Shown here: in pieces, positions 48,359-56,028 of the stretch
How the letters are laid out: every line of letters starts with the position of its first letter
Position numbering within the stretch: position 1 is the stretch's first letter
Assembly (NCBI RefSeq): GCF_000308375.1
Contig: NZ_BAFQ01000006.1
Location: 50,546 to 114,545, forward strand
Length of the DNA: 64,000 bases
Source: Nocardia aobensis NBRC 100429
GTDB taxonomy: Bacteria; Actinomycetota; Actinomycetes; Mycobacteriales; Mycobacteriaceae
Reading direction: 5' to 3'
Notes under the pieces: generated by a model
The model's database searches: none
What the model was told of the DNA's origin: nothing
The model's input: only the letters and a program-made list of their open reading frames with translations
Translations under genes and position numbers: made by a program

Positions 48359-49249
48359 CTACACCCAGTACGGCACGCGGGAACGGTATTGCTTCAACGC
48401 CAGGATCGCCACCGTCCAGCCGACCACGGTGATCACACCGACGACCAGCCACGACCGCACCTGCACCGGATCGCCGAGCAGGGGCGCGCGCACGATCTCC
48501 AGATAGTGGTAGGTCGGCACCAACTCGACCAGCTTGGCCCGCTCGCTCACCGCACCGCCCTGATCGTGCAGCGACTTCGTGGTCCACATGACCGGGGTCA
48601 GCACGAACAGCATCAGCGTCATACTGCCCAGAATCGGGGCGATGTCGCGGTAGCGAGTGGAGAAGATGCCGAACACGATCGACACCCACGCCGAATTCAG
48701 GAAGACCAGCGCGATCGCCGGAATCGCCAGCAGGACAGTCCAGTCCAGATGTTCCCAGACGCCGAAGGCCACCAGCATGACCAGATAGATCACGATGTTG
48801 TGCGCGAAGAACAGGAACTGCCGCCACACCAGCCGATACACGTGCACGCTCAGTGCCGAGGGCAGCTGTTTGATCAGCCCCTCGTTGGCGATGAACACGT
48901 CCGAACCCTCGAGGATGCTGGCGTTGATCACGTTCCAGACGATCAGGCCGACGGTCACGTACGGCAGATACGTCCACAGGTCCTGATTCAGGATCGCCGC
49001 GTAGAGGACACCCATCGCGGCCGCTTGTACGCCGGTGGCGATGGTGATCCAGAACGGGCCGATCACCGATCGCCGGTAGCGCTGCTTGATGTCCTGCCAG
49101 CCCAGCTGTAGCCACAGCTCACGCTGAGAGAACCCCTCGCGGAGGTCTTTGAACGCCCGCGGAAACGTTTGCGCATCCGACATCAGGGGCACCGTGGCGT
49201 CGGCCGGGCGTTCGGCTGTGGCCGAATCGGCAGGGGCAGCTGCTGGCAC
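48359..49249 (-). CDS. wzm: ABC-2 transporter permease Wzm (galactan export)
   Basis: Membrane subunit partnering Wzt. The 296-residue protein has an N-terminal cytosolic segment with the amphipathic gate-helix motif ELWLQLGWQDIKQRYRRSVIGPFW, shared by ABC-2 polysaccharide permeases, then six TM helices and the RYRDIAPILGSM loop. The first 22 residues are low-complexity, and an internal ATG (MSDAQTF) is an alternative start. It corresponds to Rv3783 in position and partners; here wzt and glfT1 follow directly, and bpa precedes it by 70 bp on the same strand. Confidence 0.93.
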   Translation of the reverse strand: MPAAAPADSATAERPADATVPLMSDAQTFPRAFKDLREGFSQRELWLQLGWQDIKQRYRRSVIGPFWITIATGVQAAAMGVLYAAILNQDLWTYLPYVTVGLIVWNVINASILEGSDVFIANEGLIKQLPSALSVHVYRLVWRQFLFFAHNIVIYLVMLVAFGVWEHLDWTVLLAIPAIALVFLNSAWVSIVFGIFSTRYRDIAPILGSMTLMLFVLTPVMWTTKSLHDQGGAVSERAKLVELVPTYHYLEIVRAPLLGDPVQVRSWLVVGVITVVGWTVAILALKQYRSRVPYWV

Positions 49250-49319
49250 AGTGCACGACTGTAGCGCAGAGCCGATCCCCGCCGGTGGGGGCTCGAGGCT
49301 ATCCGAGGATCAGCGGTGT

Positions 49320-49925
49320 TCAGAGGTACTGACCGCCTCCGGTCACCGATCCGCCCTGCCCGCCCTCGCGCGGGATGGCCGCACCCGGCGGCAGCGCGTG
49401 GCGCATCTGCTCGAGCTGCGCGCGGGCTGCCATCTGCTGGGCGAACAACGCGGTCTGAATACCGTGGAACAGACCCTCCAGCCAGCCGACCAGCTGGGCC
49501 TGGGCGATCCGCAGTTCCGCGTCGGACGGCACGGAATCCTCGCCGAACGGCAGGGCGAGCCGCTCGAGTTCGTCGCGCAACTCCGGGGAGAGTCCCTGCT
49601 CGAGCTCGTGCACCGAGGTCTTGTGGATCTCCTTGAGCCGGTTACGGCTGGCGTCGTCCAGCGGAGCCGCGCGCACCTCCTCGAGCAGCTGCTTGATCAT
49701 GGTGCCGATCCGCATCACCTTCGCCGGCTGCTCGACCATATCGGCGAGCGATTCCTCGCCACCGGCGGTCTGCGCGCCCTCGGCGCCGGTGTCGCCTTCG
49801 CCGACCACCTGTCCGGCGAACGGCGCCTCACCCTGGGCGCCGGCCGGAATGACCAGCGGGCGCCCCTCGGGTCCGATCACCACGATGGAATCCGGTGCTC
49901 CGTCCGATTGCGTCATGGCATCCAT
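49320..49925 (-). CDS. bpa: Bacterial proteasome activator Bpa
   Basis: ATP-independent activator that forms a ring on the 20S proteasome and feeds it partly unfolded substrates. The 201-residue protein has a helical core (MRIGTMIKQLLEEVRAAPL, LKEIHKTSVHELEQGL, RIAQAQLVGWLEGLFHGIQT) and ends GGGQYL, the proteasome-docking C-terminal motif seen in Rv3780. The N-terminal 60 residues are disordered. The ATG at 49925 has GGAAG upstream; an internal ATG three codons on is possible. Linkage to wzm-wzt-glfT1 is as in mycobacteria, though the functional reason is unknown. Confidence 0.93.
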   Translation of the reverse strand: MDAMTQSDGAPDSIVVIGPEGRPLVIPAGAQGEAPFAGQVVGEGDTGAEGAQTAGGEESLADMVEQPAKVMRIGTMIKQLLEEVRAAPLDDASRNRLKEIHKTSVHELEQGLSPELRDELERLALPFGEDSVPSDAELRIAQAQLVGWLEGLFHGIQTALFAQQMAARAQLEQMRHALPPGAAIPREGGQGGSVTGGGQYL

Positions 49926-50151
49926 GATGTCTGCTTCCCGCGCGGAGCGCTAAGTGAACGACGCATCGCCCGGTGAGGGCCCGGTGCCGGAACGGGGTAC
50001 GCGGTCCGATTTCGGTCGGAAGTATTCTGTTGCGGTTCTGTCCGCCTCGTGTGTGGTTCGGTTTGTGAAAGTCGGTTGCCATGTCGCGTGATATCGCATT
50101 GGGTCGGCGCACGGTTCCGCCGACTTGCCCGCTGCCCTTAGAGTGGCGAGC

Positions 50152-51357
50152 ATGACTTACGACGTCGCGAGGGTTCGGGGGTTGATACCGTCCCTGGGCG
50201 ACGGCTGGATCCACCTGGACCCCCAAGCAGGGATGCTGGTCCCGGATTCGGTATCGCGCGCCGTATCAACCGGTTTCCGGACCTCTGCTTTTTCGCACAC
50301 CAATCGTCATGCCGCCGCGCGCCGCAGTGGCGCGATTCTCGACGCGGCCCGGGAGGCGGTCGCCGATCTCGTCGGTGGCGATCCGGCAGGCGTCGTACTC
50401 GGTCCGGATCGGGCGGTGCTGCTGGCCTGGCTGGCCGAATCGCTGAGTTCACGGCTCGGCCTCGGCACCGGCATCGTGCTCTCGCGCCTCGACGACGAGG
50501 CCAACGTGGCCCCGTGGCTGCGCATCGCCAACCGCTACGGCGCCCACGTGCGCTGGGCCGAGGTGGAGATCGAAACCTGCGAGATGCCGGCCTGGCAATT
50601 CGAGGAACTGATCGGCCCGACCGCGCGACTGGTCGCGGTCACCGCCGCCTCGCCGATCGTCGGCTCCGCGCCCGCGGTCCGGGTCGCCGCCGACCGGGTG
50701 CACGAGGTGGGTGGACTGCTGGTCGCCGACTGCTTCGGCGCGGCGCCCTACGCCCTGATCGACATCGACGAACTCAATGCCGACGTCGTAGCCCTGTCCG
50801 CACCGGCCTGGGGTGGTCCGCAGATCGGGGCGCTGGTGTTCCGCGATCCGGCATTCCTCGACCGCATCCCCTCGATGTCGCTGAACCCCTACGCCAAGGG
50901 CGCCGAGCGGCTCGAGGTCGGCGGACATCAGTACGCGCTGCTCGCGGGGCTGACCACCTCGATCGACTACCTCGCCGGACTGGACGAACAGGCCACCGGC
51001 AGCCGCCGGGAGCGGCTGGAGGTGTCGATCACCTCGCTGCAGGACTATCACGACCAGCTGTTCGAGAATCTCATGGAGGTGCTCGACGCCGTCCCGGATC
51101 TGACCGTGATCGGCCGCGCCTCCACCCGCATCCCGACGGTCAGCTTCACCATCGCGGGAATGCAGGCGGAGAAGATCTCCGCCGAACTCGCCGACCACCG
51201 CATCGGCACCGTCAGCGGCGCGCACGGGGGCAGCCGGTTGCTCGACGCCCTGGGCGTCAACGACGAGGGTGGCGCCGTCACCCTCGGATTGGCGCCCTAC
51301 ACAACGAAATTCGAGATCGAGCAACTGGGCCGGGCGCTGAATTCGCTGGAGAAGTAG
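50152..51357 (+). CDS. Class V aminotransferase-fold protein lacking the PLP lysine
   Basis: A 401-residue protein with the fold and spacing of cysteine desulfurases (GIVLSRLDDEANVAPWLRIA, GGLLVADCFGAAPYALIDID), equivalent to mycobacterial Rv3778c. At the position where the Schiff-base lysine should stand, as in the S-x-H-K of Csd/SufS enzymes, the sequence reads ALSAPAWGGPQIGALVF, with no lysine. No other lysine takes its place nearby. It is therefore probably not a PLP transaminase or desulfurase of normal type, and may be a pseudoenzyme or bind another ligand. Start: ATG at 50152 in the sequence GAGCATG. The quinone oxidoreductase is convergent. Confidence 0.88.
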   Translation: MTYDVARVRGLIPSLGDGWIHLDPQAGMLVPDSVSRAVSTGFRTSAFSHTNRHAAARRSGAILDAAREAVADLVGGDPAGVVLGPDRAVLLAWLAESLSSRLGLGTGIVLSRLDDEANVAPWLRIANRYGAHVRWAEVEIETCEMPAWQFEELIGPTARLVAVTAASPIVGSAPAVRVAADRVHEVGGLLVADCFGAAPYALIDIDELNADVVALSAPAWGGPQIGALVFRDPAFLDRIPSMSLNPYAKGAERLEVGGHQYALLAGLTTSIDYLAGLDEQATGSRRERLEVSITSLQDYHDQLFENLMEVLDAVPDLTVIGRASTRIPTVSFTIAGMQAEKISAELADHRIGTVSGAHGGSRLLDALGVNDEGGAVTLGLAPYTTKFEIEQLGRALNSLEK

Positions 51358-51379
51358 CTCACGGCCGTCCGCGCGTCGT

Positions 51380-52369
51380 TCACGCCTCGTCGATGCGCAG
51401 CACCACCTTGCCGACGGTCTCGGCCGAATCGAGCAGTTCGTGGGCGCGTGCCGCCTCCGTGACCGGGACTTCGGCATGGACCACCGGCACCACCGCGCCC
51501 TCCGCGATCAGCGGCCACAGATGCCGCCGCAGCTCCGCGATGATCTCGGCCTTACTCGACTTCCCGGTCGCCGGCCGCTTGCGCAGATTCGTGGCGTGGA
51601 TGGTGCCGCGCTTACCGAGCAACTCCGCCAGATTCAGTTCGCCCGTCACCCCGCCCTGCATGCCGATCACACACAGTTGTCCGTCCTCGGCGAGTGCGGA
51701 AACATTGCGCGGCAGGTATTTCGCGCCCATATTGTCGAGAATGATGTCGGCGCCACCCGATTCGCCGAGGACTTCGACGAAATCCTGTTCCCGATAATTG
51801 ATTCCGATGCTCGCGCCCAATTCGGCGCAGCGATCCAATTTGTACTGCGAACCCGCGGTCACCGCGACGCGCGCACCGCGATGCACCGCGACCTGAATGG
51901 CATGGGTGCCGATTCCGCTCCCGCCTCCGTGGATGAGCAGCAGCTGCCCGGCGTGCAATCCGGCCCGCATCACCAGATTCGACCAGACGGTGGCGGCGAC
52001 CTCCGGAAGTGCCGCTGCCGCAGCCAGATCCAGACCTTCGGGCACCGGCAGCACCTGGCTCGCGGCGACGACCACGCGCTGGGCGTAGCCGCCGCCGGAC
52101 AGCAGCGCGCACACCCGATCGCCCGGCCGCAGATCCCGCACGCCCGCGCCGGCCTCGGCCACGACACCCGACACCTCGAGGCCCAGGATGTCGCTGGCGC
52201 CCGGCGGCGGCGGATAGAAACCCTGGCGCTGCAACAGATCCGCGCGATTGACCCCGGCCGCCACGACGTCGATCGCCACCTCGCCCGGTCCGGGCGGCGG
52301 CAGATCCGGCACCTCCGCCCAGCGGATCACCTCGGGCCCACCGAAACCGTCCAACGTCGCCGCGTACAT
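51380..52369 (-). CDS. NAD(P)H-quinone oxidoreductase, zeta-crystallin/PIG3 type
   Basis: A 329-residue medium-chain dehydrogenase without zinc ligands. It begins MYAATLDGFGGPEVIRWAEVP and has GVNRADLLQRQGFYPPPPGASDILGLEVSG in outline (PIG3 pattern), then the NADPH-binding LLIHGGGSGIGTHAIQVA and QYKLDRCAELGAS. Typical function is one-electron reduction of quinones or reduction of enals. It corresponds to Rv3777, which also neighbours the Rv3778c gene. The ATG at 52369 is the natural start. A MarR gene lies divergently 123 bp away and may control it. Confidence 0.9.
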   Translation of the reverse strand: MYAATLDGFGGPEVIRWAEVPDLPPPGPGEVAIDVVAAGVNRADLLQRQGFYPPPPGASDILGLEVSGVVAEAGAGVRDLRPGDRVCALLSGGGYAQRVVVAASQVLPVPEGLDLAAAAALPEVAATVWSNLVMRAGLHAGQLLLIHGGGSGIGTHAIQVAVHRGARVAVTAGSQYKLDRCAELGASIGINYREQDFVEVLGESGGADIILDNMGAKYLPRNVSALAEDGQLCVIGMQGGVTGELNLAELLGKRGTIHATNLRKRPATGKSSKAEIIAELRRHLWPLIAEGAVVPVVHAEVPVTEAARAHELLDSAETVGKVVLRIDEA

Positions 52370-52492
52370 GCCTCGACTCTAGGTGCTCGCCGCGCCGGAA
52401 CGGGTGCGGCCGTGCGGCCGATCCGGGTGATCTTGTCCGCAGGTCCCTGACCAGCCGACATTCCTTCCATTCGGGCCCAATAGAATGGCGCC

Positions 52493-52981
52493 ATGGCTTA
52501 CGAACCGAGCGGTCACCCGGCCTCCCCGCCGTGGTTGAGCTCGGCACAGCAGCGGGCATGGCGTGCGTTCATGGACGGGCATCAGCGCCTGATGGTGGAA
52601 CTCAACCGCCAGCTCCAGGCCGACAGCGATATGAGCCTGCCCGAATACCGCATCCTCGTGATGCTCTCCGAGGCCCCGGGCGGTTCGCTGCGGATGAGCG
52701 ATCTCGCCGACGGCGTGTTGTCCTCGCGCAGCCGCCTGACCCACCAGATCCGCCGCATGGAGGACGAGGGCATGGTCCGCCGCACCAGCTGCGAAGAGGA
52801 CGGCCGCGGCGTCCGCGCCCACCTCACCGACGAGGGTATGCGCCGCCTCCGCGCCGCCGCCCCCGGCCACGTAGCCGCAGTCCGCCGCACCTTCGTCGAC
52901 CTCCTCAGCCCCGAAGAGCTCACCGCCATCGGCGACGCCTTCGACCGAGTCAACGCCAAAACCGACCCCCGCCGAACCTGA
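52493..52981 (+). CDS. MarR-family transcriptional regulator
   Basis: A 162-residue winged-helix protein: LPEYRILVMLSEAPGG, SDLADGVLSSRSRLTHQIRRMEDEGMV (recognition helix) and the wing SCEEDGRGVRAHLTDEG. It starts MAYEPSGHP at the only good ATG. It is divergent from the quinone oxidoreductase, a common MarR target type, so redox-responsive control of that gene is plausible but unproven. I saw no strong palindrome in the 123-bp gap. Confidence 0.9.
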   Translation: MAYEPSGHPASPPWLSSAQQRAWRAFMDGHQRLMVELNRQLQADSDMSLPEYRILVMLSEAPGGSLRMSDLADGVLSSRSRLTHQIRRMEDEGMVRRTSCEEDGRGVRAHLTDEGMRRLRAAAPGHVAAVRRTFVDLLSPEELTAIGDAFDRVNAKTDPRRT

Positions 52982-53121
52982 TCCGAAGCTCCGCCACTCG
53001 GCTCGATCGGGGACGTTGGTCCCTTGTTGCTGGCTGTTCGCGGGCGCGACCATTAGGGCGCTGGGTCCGGGACCGGGTTTTCCGGTTTTCCTTCGAAGGG
53101 TGACGTCGAAAGGTTCGAACC

Positions 53122-53295
53122 ATGCACAGGAAATCAGCGAAAGCTCTCGCCACCACCGCGATCATCTTGTCGCTCGGCGCCGTGGCGGCGCCCCTCGCCT
53201 CCGCCGACAGCGCTTCCGATACCACGGCGAAACCGATCGCCATCTGCATCACCATCCCGCTGCCGGGATCCGCCGATTGGGTGTGGTGCTTCTGA
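53122..53295 (+). CDS. 57-residue exported peptide with two cysteines
   Basis: A short gene with AAAGG at 10-12 nt before the ATG. The product starts MHRKSAKALATTAIILSL and continues through GAVAAPLASA, a textbook signal peptide cut after ASA. The mature peptide is about 30 residues and ends PLPGSADWVWCF; its two cysteines (AICIT and the penultimate residue) could form a disulfide loop. No family is known to me. It stands alone between MarR and LysR genes. The coding call rests on the signal peptide, ribosome-binding site and clean boundaries. Confidence 0.65.
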   Translation: MHRKSAKALATTAIILSLGAVAAPLASADSASDTTAKPIAICITIPLPGSADWVWCF

Positions 53296-53399
53296 ACCTG
53301 GGCCCGGCCGTTCGAATCGAGACCGAAACGATGGTGGCGCCGACCGATCCGCCGGTCGGCGCCATCGTCGTGGATGCATGGACGTGAACGGCGGTGTCG

Positions 53400-54239
53400 C
53401 TAGAGACGCGTCGCGGTGCGGACGAGGTCGGCGACGGCTCTGGATTTGCTGTGCGGTGGCCAGGCGATGACGGTCGTGACCGCCGGTGCGTCCGGCACCG
53501 GCACGATCGCGTGACCGTCGCGCAGGTGGGTTCGGACCGACTCGGGCATGACCGCGCAGGTTCGCCCGAGCGCGATCAGCTGTGCCAGTTGGGTGTGGTC
53601 GCGAACCTGCGGACCGGGGCCGTCGGGATAGCTTCCGTCCTGCCGTGGCCAGCGCGGCAGGGGCAGATCCGTCAGGGCGGAGACCTCGGCCGACGATATG
53701 TGGGCCCGGGAGGCGAGGGGGTGGCCCGCGGGCAGGACCAGAACCTGCTGTTCGGTGTGCAGATCCTCGGTGTCGAATCCGGCGGTCGTGTCGAAGGGCC
53801 GGTGGAGCAGGGCGACGTCGGCACGACCGTCGCGCAGCAGCCCCTCCTGTTCGCCGGGCCCGCACAGAATCACCTCGACGGGGACAGCGCCCGGTTCGGC
53901 AGCGTAGGCGTCCAGCAGTTTCGACAGCAGTTCGCTGGATGCTCCGGCCTTCGTGGCCAGCACCATGCCGGGCCGATGGGCGGCGGCGCGGCGGGTACGG
54001 CGCTCCGCGGCTTCGACCGCGTCGAGCGCGGCGCGGGCCTCCCGCAGCAGCACCGACCCGGCCTCGGTCAGGGCGATCGACCGAGTGGTGCGGTGCAGCA
54101 GAACCACGCCGAGCCGGCGTTCGAGCTGTCGGATCGCCCGGGACAGCGGTGGTTGCGCCATGGCGAGTCGCTGCGCCGCCCGGCCGAAATGCAACTCCTC
54201 GGCGACGGCGACGAAGTATCGCAACTCCCGCGTCTCCAC
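53400..54239 (-). CDS. LysR-family transcriptional regulator
   Basis: A 279-residue regulator. The N-terminal winged HTH is ELRYFVAVAEELHFGRAAQRL then AQPPLSRAIRQLERRLG, and a periplasmic-binding-like effector domain follows (VEVILCGPGEQEGLLRDGRAD, ADVALLHRPFD). The ATG at 54239 is clear. It is divergent from an SDR gene, with a perfect LysR-type inverted repeat in the 95-bp gap, so it most likely controls that SDR and itself. The co-inducer is unknown. Confidence 0.93.
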   Translation of the reverse strand: METRELRYFVAVAEELHFGRAAQRLAMAQPPLSRAIRQLERRLGVVLLHRTTRSIALTEAGSVLLREARAALDAVEAAERRTRRAAAHRPGMVLATKAGASSELLSKLLDAYAAEPGAVPVEVILCGPGEQEGLLRDGRADVALLHRPFDTTAGFDTEDLHTEQQVLVLPAGHPLASRAHISSAEVSALTDLPLPRWPRQDGSYPDGPGPQVRDHTQLAQLIALGRTCAVMPESVRTHLRDGHAIVPVPDAPAVTTVIAWPPHSKSRAVADLVRTATRL

Positions 54240-54259
54240 CCCGCCATCGTATCCGGCAT

Positions 54260-54278
54260 TGATACCCGTGCGGTATCA
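54260..54278. promoter_or_regulatory. LysR-type operator between LysR and SDR genes
   Basis: TGATACC-CGTGC-GGTATCA, perfect 7-bp arms, contains a T-N11-A core (ATAC-N7-GTAT) and lies 21 bp from the lysR start and 57 bp from the SDR start. Confidence 0.7.
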
Positions 54279-54334
54279 GCGGCCACCCAGTCGGTGTTGG
54301 ACGCATCGCCCGAGACCGAACCAGGATCGACGGT

Positions 54335-55060
54335 ATGAGTGAACAGACGATCGCGCTGGTGACCGGTGCGAACAAGGGAATCGGATACGAGATCGCGGCG
54401 GGCCTGGGCGCCCTCGGCTGGCGCATCGGTGTGGGCGCGCGCGACGCACAACGTCGCGATACGGCTGTGGAGAAATTGCGCGCGGCCGGAATCGACGCAT
54501 TCGGCGTTCCGCTCGACGTGACCGACGACGCAAGCGTGGCCGCCGCGGCCGATCTCATCGCCGACCACGCCGGAGGGCTCGACGTCCTGGTCAACAACGC
54601 CGCGATCACCGGCGGAATGCCACAGACACCCACCTCGGTCGATGCCGCGACCGTGCGAGAAGCCGTGGAAACCAACGTGATCGGGGTCATCCGCGTCACC
54701 AACACGATGCTGCCCATGCTGCGCCGTTCGGCAGCACCGAGGATCGTGAACATGTCCAGCAGCGTCGGCTCTCTCACACTGCAGACCACCCCCGGCACCG
54801 ACACCGGCCCGATTTCCGCCGCGTACGCGGCCTCGAAGACCTTCCTGAACGCGGTCACCATCCAGTACGTCAAGGAACTGGCCGACACCGACATCCTGAT
54901 CAACGCCGGCTGCCCCGGTTTCACCGCCACCGACCTCAACGGTTTCCGCGGCGTCCGAACCCCCCAACAGGGCGCGGCGATCGCGATCCACCTCGCCACC
55001 CTGCCCGACGACGGACCGACCGGCGGATTCTTCTCCGACGCCGGACCAGTCCCCTGGTGA
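54335..55060 (+). CDS. Short-chain dehydrogenase/reductase, LysR-controlled
   Basis: A 241-residue SDR: ALVTGANKGIGYEIAAGLG for cofactor binding, VLVNNAAITGG, the serine strand IVNMSSSVGSL and the catalytic YAASKTFLNA. The pattern (ANKGIG, and NAGCPGFTATDLN for the C-terminal loop) is that of carbonyl-reductase-like SDRs, usually NADPH-dependent. The substrate is unknown. It is divergent from lysR across a shared operator. The stop is 9 bp before the 59-bp att copy that marks the left end of the mobile element, so this is the last chromosomal gene before it. Confidence 0.9.
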   Translation: MSEQTIALVTGANKGIGYEIAAGLGALGWRIGVGARDAQRRDTAVEKLRAAGIDAFGVPLDVTDDASVAAAADLIADHAGGLDVLVNNAAITGGMPQTPTSVDAATVREAVETNVIGVIRVTNTMLPMLRRSAAPRIVNMSSSVGSLTLQTTPGTDTGPISAAYAASKTFLNAVTIQYVKELADTDILINAGCPGFTATDLNGFRGVRTPQQGAAIAIHLATLPDDGPTGGFFSDAGPVPW

Positions 55061-55069
55061 CGGACTCTC

Positions 55070-55128
55070 ACCTGCGGTGGGTGTGGGATTTGAACCCACG
55101 GTGGCGTGAACCACGACGGTTTTCAAGA
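55070..55128. repeat. attL: 59-bp direct repeat of tRNA-Ser 3' part
   Basis: Identical over 59 bp to 63520-63578, which lies in the intact tRNA-Ser gene. It contains the 3' half of the tRNA (anticodon loop, variable arm, T arm, acceptor 3' strand) but no 5' half, so it is an att remnant and not a tRNA gene. Confidence 0.95.
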
Positions 55129-55245
55129 TTGTCGTTCTCGACGTTTGGCAGTGTTGGTGACGATCGGCCCTCGCAGTAAACGCGCCCTGAGCTGTGAGTT
55201 TGCGATACCGCAGCGTTGGTTGTAGTTGGCTGCATGGCGCACCAT

Positions 55246-55263
55246 TGCGGACCAACTGCGGAC
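55246..55263. repeat. Left arm-type integrase site candidate
   Basis: TGCGGACCAACTGCGGAC occurs here and, perfectly and in the same orientation, at 63457-63474. Each contains two TGCGGAC units 11 bp apart. In the excised circle the two copies would flank the att core as P and P' arms. The rest of 55129-55390 shows no credible gene. Confidence 0.6.
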
Positions 55264-55392
55264 AAGCGCTGTTGCGTGAGGGGTGCCACCGCCTGGGCCG
55301 ACATGGAGGACGAATGGCCGGCGCGAGCAGTGGACAACGAGACCGGGCGCCAACGCAACCGCACGGCTACAGTCTCGATGTCGCCACGAGGT

Positions 55393-55398
55393 TATAAT
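55393..55398 (+). promoter_or_regulatory. TATAAT -10 element before the cargo pair
   Basis: A perfect TATAAT in an AT-rich patch of otherwise GC-rich DNA, about 70 bp before the likely start of the first cargo gene. No good -35 is visible at 17 bp, so it may depend on an activator or an extended -10. Confidence 0.4.
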
Positions 55399-55470
55399 AT
55401 TTTTCCGTCACCAGTTCGGGGCGGAGAAAGCGAGACGGGTTTGTGCAGCGAGGCTGAGGTCAGACAGGTT

Positions 55471-56028
55471 ATGGGGTCCGAAGGGGCCCAGGCGGTGATC
55501 GAGATCGTGCGGGGCGCGTGGCAGGACTACCGAACATCCGGTCGGCCGCTGAAGCCTGGGCCGCGGGCGAGTTATGTGTGGAACTGCATGATCGATCGTG
55601 CTGAGGTCGAGTTCGCGAACTTCGAAGGTGTCGACATCATGCCCCTCGACAAGAGCGTGATCTATGTCTTGCACGGTCACGTCGCCTTCCGCCTCAAGCT
55701 CCTGGATGGCCAACACCGCACATCGAACATCAAGACGCGGATACAGCGGGACCTGCAGCGCAGCGGTAGTCTCCAGTTCGACGGGATGCCGGTGGATCTT
55801 CCGATCATCTCGTGTGGGTACACGCTGGACGAGACCGAGTCTGAGGTTGATAAGGTCTTGGCGGTCCGTGAGCTGAACAATCGTGTCGAATGGTGGTTTG
55901 AGTTGGATGAACTGGCCAACGGCGAGTTCGCTCCGGTCTCTCCGATCTTCCCGGACCTGGGTCCAGACCTGCCGTCGTTGCCGACTATTCGACGCGTCAA
56001 GCGCGGAAAGGACGGCGGTTCTTTGTGA
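55471..56028 (+). CDS. Unknown protein paired with XRE-ImmA/IrrE gene
   Basis: About 185 residues from the ATG at 55471; the frame is open to 55216, but a -10-like TATAAT lies in that stretch, so the start is uncertain. It begins with an amphipathic helix (AQAVIEIVRGAWQDYRTSG) and a conserved-looking RASYVWNCMIDRAEVEF. A beta-rich part follows (DKSVIYVLHGHVAFRLKLLDG, IQRDLQRSG, LPIISCGYTLDETES) and the C-terminus contains NRVEWWFELDEL. I do not know its function; it recalls the partners found upstream of IrrE-type metalloproteases in other bacteria. Its stop overlaps the next GTG by 4 bp, so the two products are made together, as in toxin-antitoxin or regulator-effector pairs. Confidence 0.72.
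   Translation: MGSEGAQAVIEIVRGAWQDYRTSGRPLKPGPRASYVWNCMIDRAEVEFANFEGVDIMPLDKSVIYVLHGHVAFRLKLLDGQHRTSNIKTRIQRDLQRSGSLQFDGMPVDLPIISCGYTLDETESEVDKVLAVRELNNRVEWWFELDELANGEFAPVSPIFPDLGPDLPSLPTIRRVKRGKDGGSL

Noticed and set aside
53016..53387. 123-codon frame overlapping the small exported peptide gene
   Set aside because: No recognisable domain or start signal; the 57-residue frame has the signal peptide and ribosome-binding site.
55070..55128. A second tRNA-Ser
   Set aside because: Only the 3' half is present; no 5' acceptor strand or D arm follows, so it is the left att repeat.
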